NCBI GenBank assembly: GCA_024970065.1
Contig: CP103908.1
Coordinates: 372,001 to 436,000, forward strand
Source: Pediococcus acidilactici
Lineage (GTDB): Bacteria > Bacillota > Bacilli > Lactobacillales > Lactobacillaceae
Reading direction: 5' to 3'
Length of the DNA stretch: 64,000 nt
The notes beneath the pieces were generated by a model, which was not told where the DNA came from, searched no databases, and saw only the letters and a program-made list of their open reading frames with translations. Numbering within the stretch: the first letter of the stretch is position 1; each line of letters begins with the position of its first letter. The position numbers and the translations under genes were made by a program. Shown piece by piece: positions 1-8,532 of this stretch.

Positions 1-41
1 ATTTCAAACCAGCATGAAGAAATTTTTTAACGGTTTGAAAT
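1..41 (-). terminator. Terminator-like hairpin after corA-type gene
   Basis: Ten-base inverted repeat ATTTCAAACC / GGTTTGAAAT at 1-10 and 32-41 lies 18 bp beyond the stop of the minus-strand CorA-type gene. The window edge hides any T tract, so terminator function is inferred from position. Confidence 0.45.
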
Positions 42-58
42 ACTGTATTTTTGTGGAA

Positions 59-997
59 TTATTTTTTGAAGAAGTTACTCCAGTTAACGATTAGATAAAC
101 AATTAGAATTAATAAGGAAGAAATTTCTAAGGTGACGAGCCAACTCCAATCCTGATCCGCTAGCGGTAATTTAACGTTTTGCCCAAAGAAGCCAAAGACA
201 ATGTTAGGAACCGCTAAAACAATCGAGAGAATTGTTAAGAATTTCATGGTATTATTCAAGTTATTGTCTAAAATATCCGAATAGGATTTAGAAACTTGTT
301 CGATAATGTCTGAAGATAGCTGGGCCATTTCTTGACTTTGCTCAGATTCAATAATGATTTCCTCCAACCGATTGCGTTGGGCCTTAGTCAAGTTGAGGTT
401 GGGGAGACGCATCATGCTATTAAGCAACGACGTGTTGGACTTTAAAGAAGTCAATAGGTAGATTAAACTAGTTTCTAATTGCAACATGCTTTGAATGCCA
501 CTATGGTTTAGGCGGGTTTTAAATTTATCTTGGATTGCTTGGCGATCGTAATTAATTCGGGAGACCGCGTCGTTAAACCGCATGGTGAGTTCATAAATCG
601 TGTTGAAAACGGCATTCACCATTAGGGAGCTGTTCAGCTGCACGGGCTTATTGAGCGTTTTTCGAAGTAAAGCTTTTAAATTACGATCCATAATTTTATT
701 AACGTAGTGGGTAGAATCGTGAGTAAAAATTACCAGCGCCTTTGGCAGAAATAGAAAAGCCGCCGGTTCGGTCTGAATTCCGGCGTTAAACTGGGAACTT
801 AAAGCGTGGAAAATAATCAAAAAACTGTTATTTTCTTCGTCAATTTCCGCACGGGCACGTTCGTTAGGGTCAATCGCGTAACTTAGCGTTTCGGAAGTGG
901 CGTGGTAAGTTTTTACTAAGGTCTGTAATTCCAAAGTGCTCGGATTCGAGACTTGGATCAGCGAAAAATCATTCACGGTTTTGCTTACTTTTAACAT
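59..997 (-). CDS. CorA-family divalent-cation transporter
   Basis: 312 aa. A long soluble N-terminal part (about 1-245) is followed by two C-terminal hydrophobic segments (about 250-270 and 285-307), the CorA arrangement, in which a homopentamer carries Mg2+ or a related ion across the membrane. The signature loop after the first membrane helix, normally GMN, reads G-Q-N here (FFGQNV, near residue 273). That is a variant at the selectivity loop, so the ion specificity is uncertain. The ATG at 997 has a GAGG ribosome site upstream. The gene is divergent from the TerC gene across about 108 bp. Family call is firm; Mg2+ as the substrate is inference. Confidence 0.85.
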   Translation of the reverse strand: MLKVSKTVNDFSLIQVSNPSTLELQTLVKTYHATSETLSYAIDPNERARAEIDEENNSFLIIFHALSSQFNAGIQTEPAAFLFLPKALVIFTHDSTHYVNKIMDRNLKALLRKTLNKPVQLNSSLMVNAVFNTIYELTMRFNDAVSRINYDRQAIQDKFKTRLNHSGIQSMLQLETSLIYLLTSLKSNTSLLNSMMRLPNLNLTKAQRNRLEEIIIESEQSQEMAQLSSDIIEQVSKSYSDILDNNLNNTMKFLTILSIVLAVPNIVFGFFGQNVKLPLADQDWSWLVTLEISSLLILIVYLIVNWSNFFKK

Positions 998-1105
998 AAT
1001 CTGGTCCTCGTTGTTTGTATTAACCTAAGTGTAACCCTTAATGGGTGAAAAAATATACTAAATCGATTAAAATATATTATTTGGAGCTTAAGGGAGAAAT
1101 CTATA

Positions 1106-1840
1106 TTGAACATTTTAACAAATTTATACGGTCCCTTCTTCGACCTCAACAATTGGAAGACGGTACTAGAGTCCAGTTCCGACTGGCTGGTTATTTTATC
1201 ACTGGTAATGATTGAATGTTTATTATCGGTGGATAATGCCGTAGTCCTTGCGACCCAGACTCAAGTACTGGGAGATAAGGTGGAAAGGGAGAAATCATTA
1301 TTTTACGGTTTGTGGGGCGCGTACCTATTCCGATTCTTAGTCATTGGAATTGGAACGTACCTCATTCACCTATGGGAAATAAAAATCATCGGGGCACTTT
1401 ACCTTGCTTACCTAGTATTCCGATATTTCGACAAGCGCAAACGGGGGCGTCGAACCCGCAAATTAGTGAAACCACAAGGTAGAATTTCACTTTTTTGGCG
1501 GGTGGTAATCCAAATTGAATTTATGGACATCGTCTTTTCAATTGATTCGGTACTGGCTTCGTTGGCGATTTCTTCTAATCCAGTCATTGTGTTGCTGGGT
1601 GGATTAATTGGAATCTTAGCGATGCGGGGAATTGCCGAAGTGATCATGAAATTAATGCACCGGATTCCGGAGCTAGAGACAATGGCCTACGTGCTGATTG
1701 GAATTATTGCCTTGAAGCTTTTCTTGTCGATTCCCGCAATTGACATTGAAATTAACTCGGGAATTTTTGCCGGAATCGTAATGCTTGCATTCTTGATTAC
1801 GATTGCGATTCACTACCTCAAAAAAAGCGCACGCAAATAA
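1106..1840 (+). CDS. TerC family integral membrane protein
   Basis: 244 aa with about seven hydrophobic segments. It carries the paired acidic motifs of the TerC/YkoY family: ECLLSVDNAVV near the N-terminus and EFMDIVFSIDSVLAS in the second half. Members are linked to metal (Mn2+) export and metal loading of exported enzymes; the exact substrate here is unknown. The start is a TTG at 1106 preceded by AAGGGAG at a normal distance. It is followed after 40 bp by trxA, which has its own extended -10 promoter, so cotranscription is possible but not required. Confidence 0.85.
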   Translation: MNILTNLYGPFFDLNNWKTVLESSSDWLVILSLVMIECLLSVDNAVVLATQTQVLGDKVEREKSLFYGLWGAYLFRFLVIGIGTYLIHLWEIKIIGALYLAYLVFRYFDKRKRGRRTRKLVKPQGRISLFWRVVIQIEFMDIVFSIDSVLASLAISSNPVIVLLGGLIGILAMRGIAEVIMKLMHRIPELETMAYVLIGIIALKLFLSIPAIDIEINSGIFAGIVMLAFLITIAIHYLKKSARK

Positions 1841-1848
1841 TGCTATAA
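1840..1848 (+). promoter_or_regulatory. Extended -10 promoter of trxA
   Basis: TGCTATAAT (TG-n-TATAAT) starts at the terC stop codon and lies 33 bp upstream of the trxA ATG. No good -35 hexamer is visible, as is usual for extended -10 promoters. Confidence 0.6.
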
Positions 1849-1880
1849 TCTATATACTATAAACAAAAAGGAGACTCCTC

Positions 1881-2210
1881 ATGGCAGCTACGGTAACAAG
1901 TGAAAATTTAGCTGAAGTAACTAAAGATGGACTAACCATTGTTGACTTCTGGGCCCCTTGGTGTGGTCCCTGCAAGATGATGGAACCTATTTTAGAAAAT
2001 CTGGAGCAAAGTTACGGGGACCAAGTTCATTTTGGCAAGCTTAACGTTGACCACAACCAAGAACTGGCCCAATCGTTTAAAGTAATGAGTATTCCTTCAT
2101 TAGTTTTATTTAAGGATGGCAAGGCAATCGAAAAGGTTACTGGCGTTTATCCCGAAGCAAAACTAGCGAAATATATAGAGAAGAAGATTAATGAAAATGA
2201 ATCAAAGTAA
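1881..2210 (+). CDS. trxA: Thioredoxin
   Basis: 109 aa, the usual thioredoxin length. It has the FWAPWCGPCKMM active site near residues 26-37 (redox Cys pair in WCGPC) and the cis-proline segment SIPSLVLF. It reduces cytoplasmic disulfides. The ATG at 1881 follows AAAGGAG. Its last 20 bases overlap the next gene (degV type), suggesting translational coupling. Confidence 0.97.
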   Translation: MAATVTSENLAEVTKDGLTIVDFWAPWCGPCKMMEPILENLEQSYGDQVHFGKLNVDHNQELAQSFKVMSIPSLVLFKDGKAIEKVTGVYPEAKLAKYIEKKINENESK

Positions 2211-3057
2211 AACGGCAATTGTGATCGATAGTTCGGCTAACCTTGATCCTGCGATAGCGCGGAAGTATAACATTACGGTAGTTAATCAACCAATTATGTT
2301 TGGAAAGCACGTCTATCACGAAAACGTTGATATTGATGCGGATGAATTTTACCGCATGTTGAAATTAGAAAAGTACCATCCCACCACTTCGCAGATTCCG
2401 ATTAAGGAAATGCAAAAGGTTTTTGCAAAACTTGCTGCACAAGGCTATACGGCGGCTCTGTGCATTGGATTGTCAGGCGGCTTGAGTGGCTTCATCAACA
2501 GCCTTTCCGCTTCTGTGCCGGTAATTAAAGAATTGCAAGTTTATCCTTATGATTCGGGCTCAATTTTAGCTGGACAAAGTAACGCAGCTATTTTGGCGGC
2601 TAACCTGTTAGAAAGCGGTGTGGACATCCACGAAGTTTTGCGGCAGTTGCGCAAGTACCGTAGTCAAACGGAGGTTTATTTGGCGGTCAACAACGTTAAA
2701 GAGCTTCAAATTTCTGGGAACATTGCCAGTCGGACGTCGTTGGTAAGCTCATTTTTTGGTATGCGCCCAATTTTAACGATTAATCGGCAAGGTCGCTTGG
2801 AGATGGTCGGTAAAGAGCGCAAGATAAAGAATGCCATGGAAGCAATTAGTGAAATTTTCGCTCAACAAGTGGTTGACTACCGCCATTTGACGGTTACGGT
2901 AGTTGATGCTGACGACGCGGATCGCAGTATGCAGTGGCAAAGTGAGTTGAAAGTCCAGTACCCAGGATTGCACGTGGACTCCTGCACAATTGGCCCTTAC
3001 GTGGGGACCTATACGGGAAGCAAGGCAATTGGGTTAATTTGGTCGCCAAAGTTGTGA
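2191..3057 (+). CDS. DegV family fatty-acid-binding protein
   Basis: 288 aa. The N-terminus (AIVIDSSANLDPAIA), the HPTTSQIP-type segment near residue 65 and the GLSGGLSGFINS loop near residue 95 are DegV family features. In Firmicutes this family binds fatty acids, and the FakB members hand them to the kinase FakA for phospholipid synthesis. Start is ATG 2191, inside the trxA 3' end; a second in-frame ATG lies at 2197. No fakA is present nearby, so a FakB role is inference. Confidence 0.88.
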   Translation: MKMNQSKTAIVIDSSANLDPAIARKYNITVVNQPIMFGKHVYHENVDIDADEFYRMLKLEKYHPTTSQIPIKEMQKVFAKLAAQGYTAALCIGLSGGLSGFINSLSASVPVIKELQVYPYDSGSILAGQSNAAILAANLLESGVDIHEVLRQLRKYRSQTEVYLAVNNVKELQISGNIASRTSLVSSFFGMRPILTINRQGRLEMVGKERKIKNAMEAISEIFAQQVVDYRHLTVTVVDADDADRSMQWQSELKVQYPGLHVDSCTIGPYVGTYTGSKAIGLIWSPKL

Positions 3058-3097
3058 TACCATAGTAATTAGGTTAATTAAGAAACGGGTGGATGAA

Positions 3098-3880
3098 ATG
3101 ATTACATTGAAATCAGAACGTGAAATTGAAGGAATGCGGAAAGCAGGCGCAGTTTTAGCGGGGATGCATATTGGACTTCGCGATGTAATTAAGCCAGGAA
3201 TTTCTAGCTGGGACATCGAAAAATTCGCGCTTCGCTATTTAGACGAACACGGCGCAGTTCCGGAAGAAAAGGGCTTTGAAGGTTACGAATACGCAACTTG
3301 CGTGAGTGTTAACAACGAAGTATGTCACGGTTTTCCGCGCAAAGATTTAATTTTAAAGGAAGGCGACTTAGTTAAAGTCGATACCGTAGTCAGCGTAGAC
3401 GGCTATATGGCAGATTCCTGCTGGGCATTTGCGGTTGGCGAAGTTAGTGACGAAGTTAAGAAATTAATGGAAGTTACCAAGAAAGCTTTGTACCTTGGAA
3501 TTGATCAAGCCGTTGAAGGAAACCGAATCGGTGATATTGGCCACGCAATTCAAACTTACGTGGAAGATGAAATGGGATACGGTGATGTTCGTGAATTTGT
3601 TGGTCATGGTATTCAACCAACGATGCACGAAGATCCAATGGTACCGGGCTATGGCGAAGCTGGTCACGGTCCACGGCTCCGGAACGGAATGACCATTACT
3701 ATTGAACCAATGGTAAATACCGGAAGTTGGCAATGTGATACGTCTGCTCCAGACGGTTGGACGGTTACTACCATGGACGGCAGTTTGTCTTGCCAATACG
3801 AACATACTTTAGTGGTTACGCCAGATGGCCCTAAGATTTTAACTTCACAGGATCCAGTGGGGGACGCTAAGTACCTTTAA
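3098..3880 (+). CDS. map: Methionine aminopeptidase, type I
   Basis: About 260 aa. It removes the initiator methionine from nascent proteins. Metal-ligand segments of the family are visible: VKVDTVVSVDGYMADSC (first Asp pair), EFVGHGIQPTMHEDP (His), TITIEPMVN and QYEHTLVV (Glu ligands). I place the start at ATG 3098 (MITLKSE), because GGTGG sits 5 bases upstream and lactobacillar homologues begin MITLK; an upstream GTG at 3089 is in frame but overlaps that ribosome site. A strong terminator follows. Confidence 0.95.
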   Translation: MITLKSEREIEGMRKAGAVLAGMHIGLRDVIKPGISSWDIEKFALRYLDEHGAVPEEKGFEGYEYATCVSVNNEVCHGFPRKDLILKEGDLVKVDTVVSVDGYMADSCWAFAVGEVSDEVKKLMEVTKKALYLGIDQAVEGNRIGDIGHAIQTYVEDEMGYGDVREFVGHGIQPTMHEDPMVPGYGEAGHGPRLRNGMTITIEPMVNTGSWQCDTSAPDGWTVTTMDGSLSCQYEHTLVVTPDGPKILTSQDPVGDAKYL

Positions 3881-3901
3881 TACAAATGATTAATTATTAA
3901 T

Positions 3902-3941
3902 AATAGAGGCTGGGAATTTGGCGTTCCCAGCCTCTATTTTT
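3902..3941 (+). terminator. Intrinsic terminator of map
   Basis: Perfect 15-bp stem AATAGAGGCTGGGAA / TTCCCAGCCTCTATT with a 7-base loop and a short T tract, 22 bp after the map stop. Confidence 0.9.
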
Positions 3942-3968
3942 GTAATATGGGTGTAGATTTGTTAGGTT

Positions 3969-4298
3969 GCGAGATGGTCGAAACGTGCACTAAGCCCCCA
4001 ACTCTCTGCGGTTAACCAAATTAATTCATCAATCGCTAAACCCACGATTAATGAAACTTGTTCTACTGTGAGATGGTCGAGACGTGTTCCAGCCCTCAGA
4101 GTTCTGCGGATAACCAGATTTGATCCTTAACCGCAGAACCCAAAGTTAGAGGAGCGTGTTCTACTGCGACAAAGTCGAAACGTGCTCACAGTCCCAACTC
4201 CTTCCGGTTAACCAAGTTTTAAGCTCAATCGCCAAATCCACGATTAAGCTTAAAACTCAGTTAATCCTCAGGAGCTACCCGGCACTGGGAGCACTCTG
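3969..4298. repeat. Tandem of three related hairpin repeat units
   Basis: The 420-bp gap between map and the VOC gene holds three head-to-tail units near 3969-4065, 4066-4163 and 4164-4298. Each opens with a GTCGAAACGTG-like block (GTCGAGACGTG in unit 2). The third unit is the most complete: outer arms 4182-4195 / 4281-4294 and a 17-bp inner stem 4215-4231 / 4241-4257. Units 1 and 2 are shorter, with inner stems 4025-4035 / 4044-4054 and 4101-4109 / 4131-4139. The third unit shares its flanks with the element at 22890-23010. No ORF is supported here. Confidence 0.75.
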
Positions 4299-4300
4299 AT

Positions 4301-4675
4301 TTAATAATTCGCCACTTCCACCACATTTCCGTCCGGGTCCTTTATCAATAGCGATTGGACCTTTCCGTGAGTTCCTTGGCGTTGCTTTGGTTCATCGATG
4401 ATTTCCACAAAGTAGCTCTTTAAATGGTTGACAATTTCGTCCATCGGATTTTTGGCAACCAGTGACAGTGCAATACTTCCGGAAGTTGGTTGTGCCGGAG
4501 CAATTGCCGGTTGTGCGTCCTTAGTTGTAAAATAGATTCGCTGCTTCCCCGCACGTACTCCCGGGAATGGAGCGTCGGTTAGGATTGGCATATCAAAGAC
4601 CTCGTGGTAAAAACGTTCACTGCGAGCAACGTCTGCCACGGTTAGGGTAATATGATCAATTTCTCGAATATTCAT
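4301..4675 (-). CDS. VOC / glyoxalase family protein
   Basis: 124 aa, a single vicinal-oxygen-chelate domain. The N-terminus has the typical IDHITLTVADVARSERFYHEVF pattern (His and Arg-x-x-x-FY) and the C-terminus ends in IKDPDGNVVEVANY, a standard VOC ending with the metal-ligand Glu. Likely a small-molecule lyase, dioxygenase or resistance-type binding protein; the substrate cannot be told. The stop codon lies directly beside a dispersed hairpin repeat. Confidence 0.85.
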   Translation of the reverse strand: MNIREIDHITLTVADVARSERFYHEVFDMPILTDAPFPGVRAGKQRIYFTTKDAQPAIAPAQPTSGSIALSLVAKNPMDEIVNHLKSYFVEIIDEPKQRQGTHGKVQSLLIKDPDGNVVEVANY

Positions 4676-4793
4676 AATCTATAAATCCTCCTTGTAACCT
4701 GTACAAGTATAGCATAGGTAAATTCAATTGACGTTTTGTGGTAGTTCATGCTACGGTGGTTACTAGTTATTTTAAAAAGACAGGGTGAAAAAA

Positions 4794-6341
4794 ATGAGTT
4801 TGCTATCAGTTGAACATCTGAGCCACGGTTTTGCGGACAAAGAACTGTATGAAGATGCAAGTTTCGAACTGAATAAAGAAGATCACATGGGAATTGTCGG
4901 GCAAAATGGTGCCGGTAAAAGTACGCTAATTAAAATTTTGACTGGCGAAACTTTACCAGATAAAGGCCGGATTGTTTGGCAAAATAAGGTCACTTACGGA
5001 TATTTAGACCAGTATGCGGATATTCCGCAAAATGATACGTTGTATGAGTTCTTAACCACTGCGTACGCAGATTTGTTTAAGCAACGTGATTTAATGGAAA
5101 AATACTACGCCGAATATGCCGAAAATTTGGATGACAAATTGTTGGAAAAGGCGGGCCGAATCCAAGAAAATTTGGATGCCAACAATTTTTACGAAATCGA
5201 TACCGAAATTAACCGGGTAATGACCGGTTTAGGACTTGATGACATTGGTAAAGATCACATTGTCAGTGAAATGAGTGGGGGCCAACGTTCCAAAATTATT
5301 TTGGCAAAGCTCCTACTGCAAGATCCCGACGTATTGATTTTAGACGAACCGACCAACTATTTGGATACTGCGCACATTAATTGGCTGGCAGACTACCTTA
5401 ACGGCTTCGAGGGAGCTTTCATGGTGGTTTCTCACGATTATGAATTTCTGCAAAAGGTAACCAATTGTATTTGCGACGTTTCGTTTAACAAAATTACTAA
5501 GTACCGGGGCGATTTCCAATCCGCAATGCGGCAAAAGGAAGCGCGGCAAGAAGCACAACTAAAGGCTTACGAAAAGCAACAGGTGGTCATTGAAAAGGCC
5601 GAAAACTTTATCCGCAAGAATAAGGCTGGCCAACGCTCGACAATGGCGAAATCCCGGGAAAAGATGCTTAATCGGATGGAAAAGATCGATCCGCCTAGTG
5701 AAAACTTGAAGGGGCATTTCGATTTTCCATACCTAGATACGGGCTCGCAAAATGCCGTGGCGGTTAATAAGTTAGCCGTTGGTTATGGTAAAAAGCAACT
5801 TTTGGAACCAGTGACTTTCTCCATGGTGGCGGGTGAAAAAGTGGCCTTCTCTGGGTTTAACGGAGCCGGAAAGTCGACGTTAATTAAGAGTATCTTAGGT
5901 TTGATTCCGGCTTTAGGTGGGGAAGCTCATTTTTCACCATCAGCTAAGGTAAATTACTTTAGCCAAGAATTAGTTTGGGATAACCCTGACTTAACGCCAT
6001 TACAAACGATTCAAGAAAAATATCCGACCATGTTACCAAAAACAATTCGGACTAAGTTAGCTAAGTGTGGAATCAACGCAGCGGATACCCAAAAGCCCAT
6101 GCACCAACTAAGTGGTGGTGAGCAAACTAAGGTTAAGCTAGCTTTGATGGAATTAATTGAATCCAACTTCTTGATCATGGACGAACCGACCAACCACCTT
6201 GATGATGAAACCAAGCAAGCCCTAAGCGAAGCTTTGCAACGCTTTAAAGGAAATTTAATCGTGGTGTCTCATGAAAGTAGTTTTTATAACGGTTGGATTG
6301 ATAAAGTGATCAACGTGGAAAAATTACGTTTGGATCGCTAA
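4794..6341 (+). CDS. ABC-F family ATPase (ribosome-associated type)
   Basis: About 515 aa, two ABC domains in one chain and no membrane segments, which defines ABC-F. Domain 1 has Walker A GQNGAGKST, signature MSGGQRSK and Walker B LILDEPTN. A charged helical linker (about 240-305) follows. Domain 2 has GFNGAGKST, LSGGEQTK and FLIMDEPTN. ABC-F proteins act in the ribosomal E site, either in translation regulation or antibiotic target protection; which applies here is unknown. I prefer ATG 4794 over GTG 4785, because AGGGTG lies just upstream. Confidence 0.92.
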   Translation: MSLLSVEHLSHGFADKELYEDASFELNKEDHMGIVGQNGAGKSTLIKILTGETLPDKGRIVWQNKVTYGYLDQYADIPQNDTLYEFLTTAYADLFKQRDLMEKYYAEYAENLDDKLLEKAGRIQENLDANNFYEIDTEINRVMTGLGLDDIGKDHIVSEMSGGQRSKIILAKLLLQDPDVLILDEPTNYLDTAHINWLADYLNGFEGAFMVVSHDYEFLQKVTNCICDVSFNKITKYRGDFQSAMRQKEARQEAQLKAYEKQQVVIEKAENFIRKNKAGQRSTMAKSREKMLNRMEKIDPPSENLKGHFDFPYLDTGSQNAVAVNKLAVGYGKKQLLEPVTFSMVAGEKVAFSGFNGAGKSTLIKSILGLIPALGGEAHFSPSAKVNYFSQELVWDNPDLTPLQTIQEKYPTMLPKTIRTKLAKCGINAADTQKPMHQLSGGEQTKVKLALMELIESNFLIMDEPTNHLDDETKQALSEALQRFKGNLIVVSHESSFYNGWIDKVINVEKLRLDR

Positions 6342-6361
6342 AACTTAATTACAACAAAAAA

Positions 6362-6398
6362 ACGGAGCCCAACATCAACAAGATGTTGGGCTCCGTTT
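6362..6398. terminator. Bidirectional terminator, ABC-F / aldo-keto reductase
   Basis: Perfect 15-bp stem ACGGAGCCCAACATC / GATGTTGGGCTCCGT with a 5-base loop, flanked by A and T tracts on both sides, between convergent genes. Confidence 0.9.
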
Positions 6399-6421
6399 TG
6401 TTTAGCGATTAGTAATATTAA

Positions 6422-7273
6422 CTAGAACGTTGCTGTATCGGGGTCGGTTGGGGCACCTGCTTGACCATGGAAGCCATCGATGGTTTTCATGTCGTCAGCA
6501 GATAGTTCGAAGTCGAATACTTCGGTATTTTGTTGAATACGATCCGCGTGGACAGACTTTGGTAATGGCAAGAAGCCGTGTTGCAATGACCAACGAATAA
6601 CTACTTGGGCCACCGACTTGTGGTACTTTTCAGCAATTTCCTTAAGTTCGGGAATGCTGAAGATTTTACCAGTTCCTAGTGGGCTGTAAGCTTCGGAAAG
6701 GATGCCGTGTTCTTTGTTATAAGCAACCACTTCGTCTTCGGTGTCGCTAGGGTTGAGGAAAATCTGGTTAACTGCGGGAGTTACCTTAGCAGTTTTCAAT
6801 AACTCATCCAAGTGATGGGGCCGGAAGTTTGAAACTCCAATTGCCCGAACTTTGCCAGCTTCTAGAGCTTCTTCCATTGCACGCCACGATTCAGCGTTCT
6901 TTTGTTGCCATTCATCACGGAATTTAACGGGGTTAGGCCAGTGAATTAAGTACAGGTCAAGGTAGTCTAGACCAAGCTTTTGCAAACTTAAATCAAGGGC
7001 TTTTTTCGTTGCTTCGTAACCGTGGTCTTCGTTCCATAGCTTAGAGGTGACAAAGAGGTCTTCGCGGGCAACGCCACTGTCTTTAATGGCTTTTCCCACG
7101 CTTTCTTCGTTGCCATAGGCTGCAGCAGTATCGATATGACGGTAACCAGTATCTAAAGCAGCTTTAACTGCTTGGTATGCTTCTTCACCATCTTTAGATT
7201 GCCAAGTTCCAAAACCAATTACGGGAATTTTAACCCCGTTATTTAAAGTATAGGTATCGGTGAGTTTATTCAT
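6422..7273 (-). CDS. Aldo/keto reductase
   Basis: 283 aa, cytoplasmic NADPH-dependent oxidoreductase of the 2,5-diketo-gluconate reductase group. The catalytic tetrad is visible: Asp48 and Tyr53 in HIDTAAAYGNE, Lys78 in VTSKLW, His111 in LIHWPNP. The cofactor-binding end (LPKSVHADRIQQN) is also present. Substrate is not predictable. Good GGAGG ribosome site upstream of ATG 7273; shares the 6362-6398 terminator with the convergent ABC-F gene. Confidence 0.93.
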   Translation of the reverse strand: MNKLTDTYTLNNGVKIPVIGFGTWQSKDGEEAYQAVKAALDTGYRHIDTAAAYGNEESVGKAIKDSGVAREDLFVTSKLWNEDHGYEATKKALDLSLQKLGLDYLDLYLIHWPNPVKFRDEWQQKNAESWRAMEEALEAGKVRAIGVSNFRPHHLDELLKTAKVTPAVNQIFLNPSDTEDEVVAYNKEHGILSEAYSPLGTGKIFSIPELKEIAEKYHKSVAQVVIRWSLQHGFLPLPKSVHADRIQQNTEVFDFELSADDMKTIDGFHGQAGAPTDPDTATF

Positions 7274-7391
7274 GAGAAATTCCTCCTTTATTTAACCTTA
7301 CTTACTATATGATAGCTTTTTTGCCTAGAATTAACCAGCCATAAGCCCGAAAATTTGCCAGGGGATATGCAAAAAAGGTGGTGGGAATAAA

Positions 7392-7425
7392 AAATAGAGG
7401 GCGGAAAAAATCCGGTCCTCTATTT
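7392..7425 (-). terminator. Terminator after prolyl iminopeptidase
   Basis: Stem AAATAGAGG / CCTCTATTT with additional inner pairs, followed on the minus strand by a T-rich run. Confidence 0.75.
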
Positions 7426-7433
7426 AGAAACTA

Positions 7434-8348
7434 CTATTTATTAAAAGTACCTGCTTCTACTTCGCGAAGGTAGTCGGCAAGGTGCTTGAAGTAAACGGGA
7501 GCGTTATCGATCATGTGATGATGACCGCCGTCCGGAGTAGTAACTAACTTAGCGTTAGGGATTACTTCAGCCATCCGTTGTGCCGACTTCAATGGCATTG
7601 TTTCATGTTCACCAAAAGTTAACAAGGTTGGTACCTTGATGTTATGAATTTGGTCGCGAACGTCCCATTCCTTCAACTTACCAGTAACAACGAATTCATT
7701 GTCGCCTTGGAAAGCGTTGTAAACGGGAGTTGCCATGGTTGGAACCAAGTGACGAATTGCCACTGGTTGTTTACGATCTACGTAACCAGCATTAAGCACG
7801 TCAACTAGTTTTTGGTAACGTTCGTTATCCCAGTCTCCGGACTTTTCGCAGTCACGCATGAATTGAGCATCTTCAGGAGCAAGAGCTTCGTCCCGAATTG
7901 CGTCTTGATGTTCAAGGTATTCATCGATATTATCAACCATGGAAGAGATGATGGCACCCTTTAAGTGTTCACCGTACTTCAATGCGTACATCATGGTCAA
8001 TGCGCCACCCCAAGACTGACCGATCAAGTAGAAATGGTCAATGCCAAGTTTTTGGCGAACTTCTTCCACTTCATCGAGGAAGTAGTCGTAGCTGAGGTAT
8101 TTTTCAGCAATTTCAGGGTCGGAGTAGTCGGGTTGGTCAGAATACCACGAACCCAGTTGGTCATAATAGTGAACTTGAACGTCCAAACCTTGTTTTAAAA
8201 GTTCGTCGTGGAAGTTTTCCCAATATTCGTGGTTACCACCGGGACCACCATGAAGGGCCAAGAGGTGGATGGAGTCGTTAGTACCATCCGTATGTGACCA
8301 TAAGTGATATCCGTTATCTAGTGTTAAAATTGTTGTACCTTGTTTCAA
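7434..8348 (-). CDS. pip: Prolyl iminopeptidase (alpha/beta hydrolase)
   Basis: 304 aa. Releases N-terminal proline from peptides, part of the proteolytic system of lactobacilli. HGGPGG (33-38) is the oxyanion motif diagnostic of this peptidase family. The nucleophile Ser112 lies in GQSWGG. An acidic residue in FGEHET and a His in GGHHHM complete a plausible triad near residues 250-285. No signal peptide. Monocistronic with its own terminator. Confidence 0.92.
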   Translation of the reverse strand: MKQGTTILTLDNGYHLWSHTDGTNDSIHLLALHGGPGGNHEYWENFHDELLKQGLDVQVHYYDQLGSWYSDQPDYSDPEIAEKYLSYDYFLDEVEEVRQKLGIDHFYLIGQSWGGALTMMYALKYGEHLKGAIISSMVDNIDEYLEHQDAIRDEALAPEDAQFMRDCEKSGDWDNERYQKLVDVLNAGYVDRKQPVAIRHLVPTMATPVYNAFQGDNEFVVTGKLKEWDVRDQIHNIKVPTLLTFGEHETMPLKSAQRMAEVIPNAKLVTTPDGGHHHMIDNAPVYFKHLADYLREVEAGTFNK

Positions 8349-8532
8349 GATATTTCACCTAGTTTCTTAAATTTAAGCCTATAATAGCAGATTTATTAGA
8401 AAGTGACCAGATTAAATGAGAAGCGTTTAAGCGTAAAAAATCGCGGAAATGCTGGTATAACCGACTTAGTGCTTAAATTAAAAAATTAGAAAAAATTAAT
8501 TATTTTCTGCAGCTGATTAAGGAGTAATTTTA

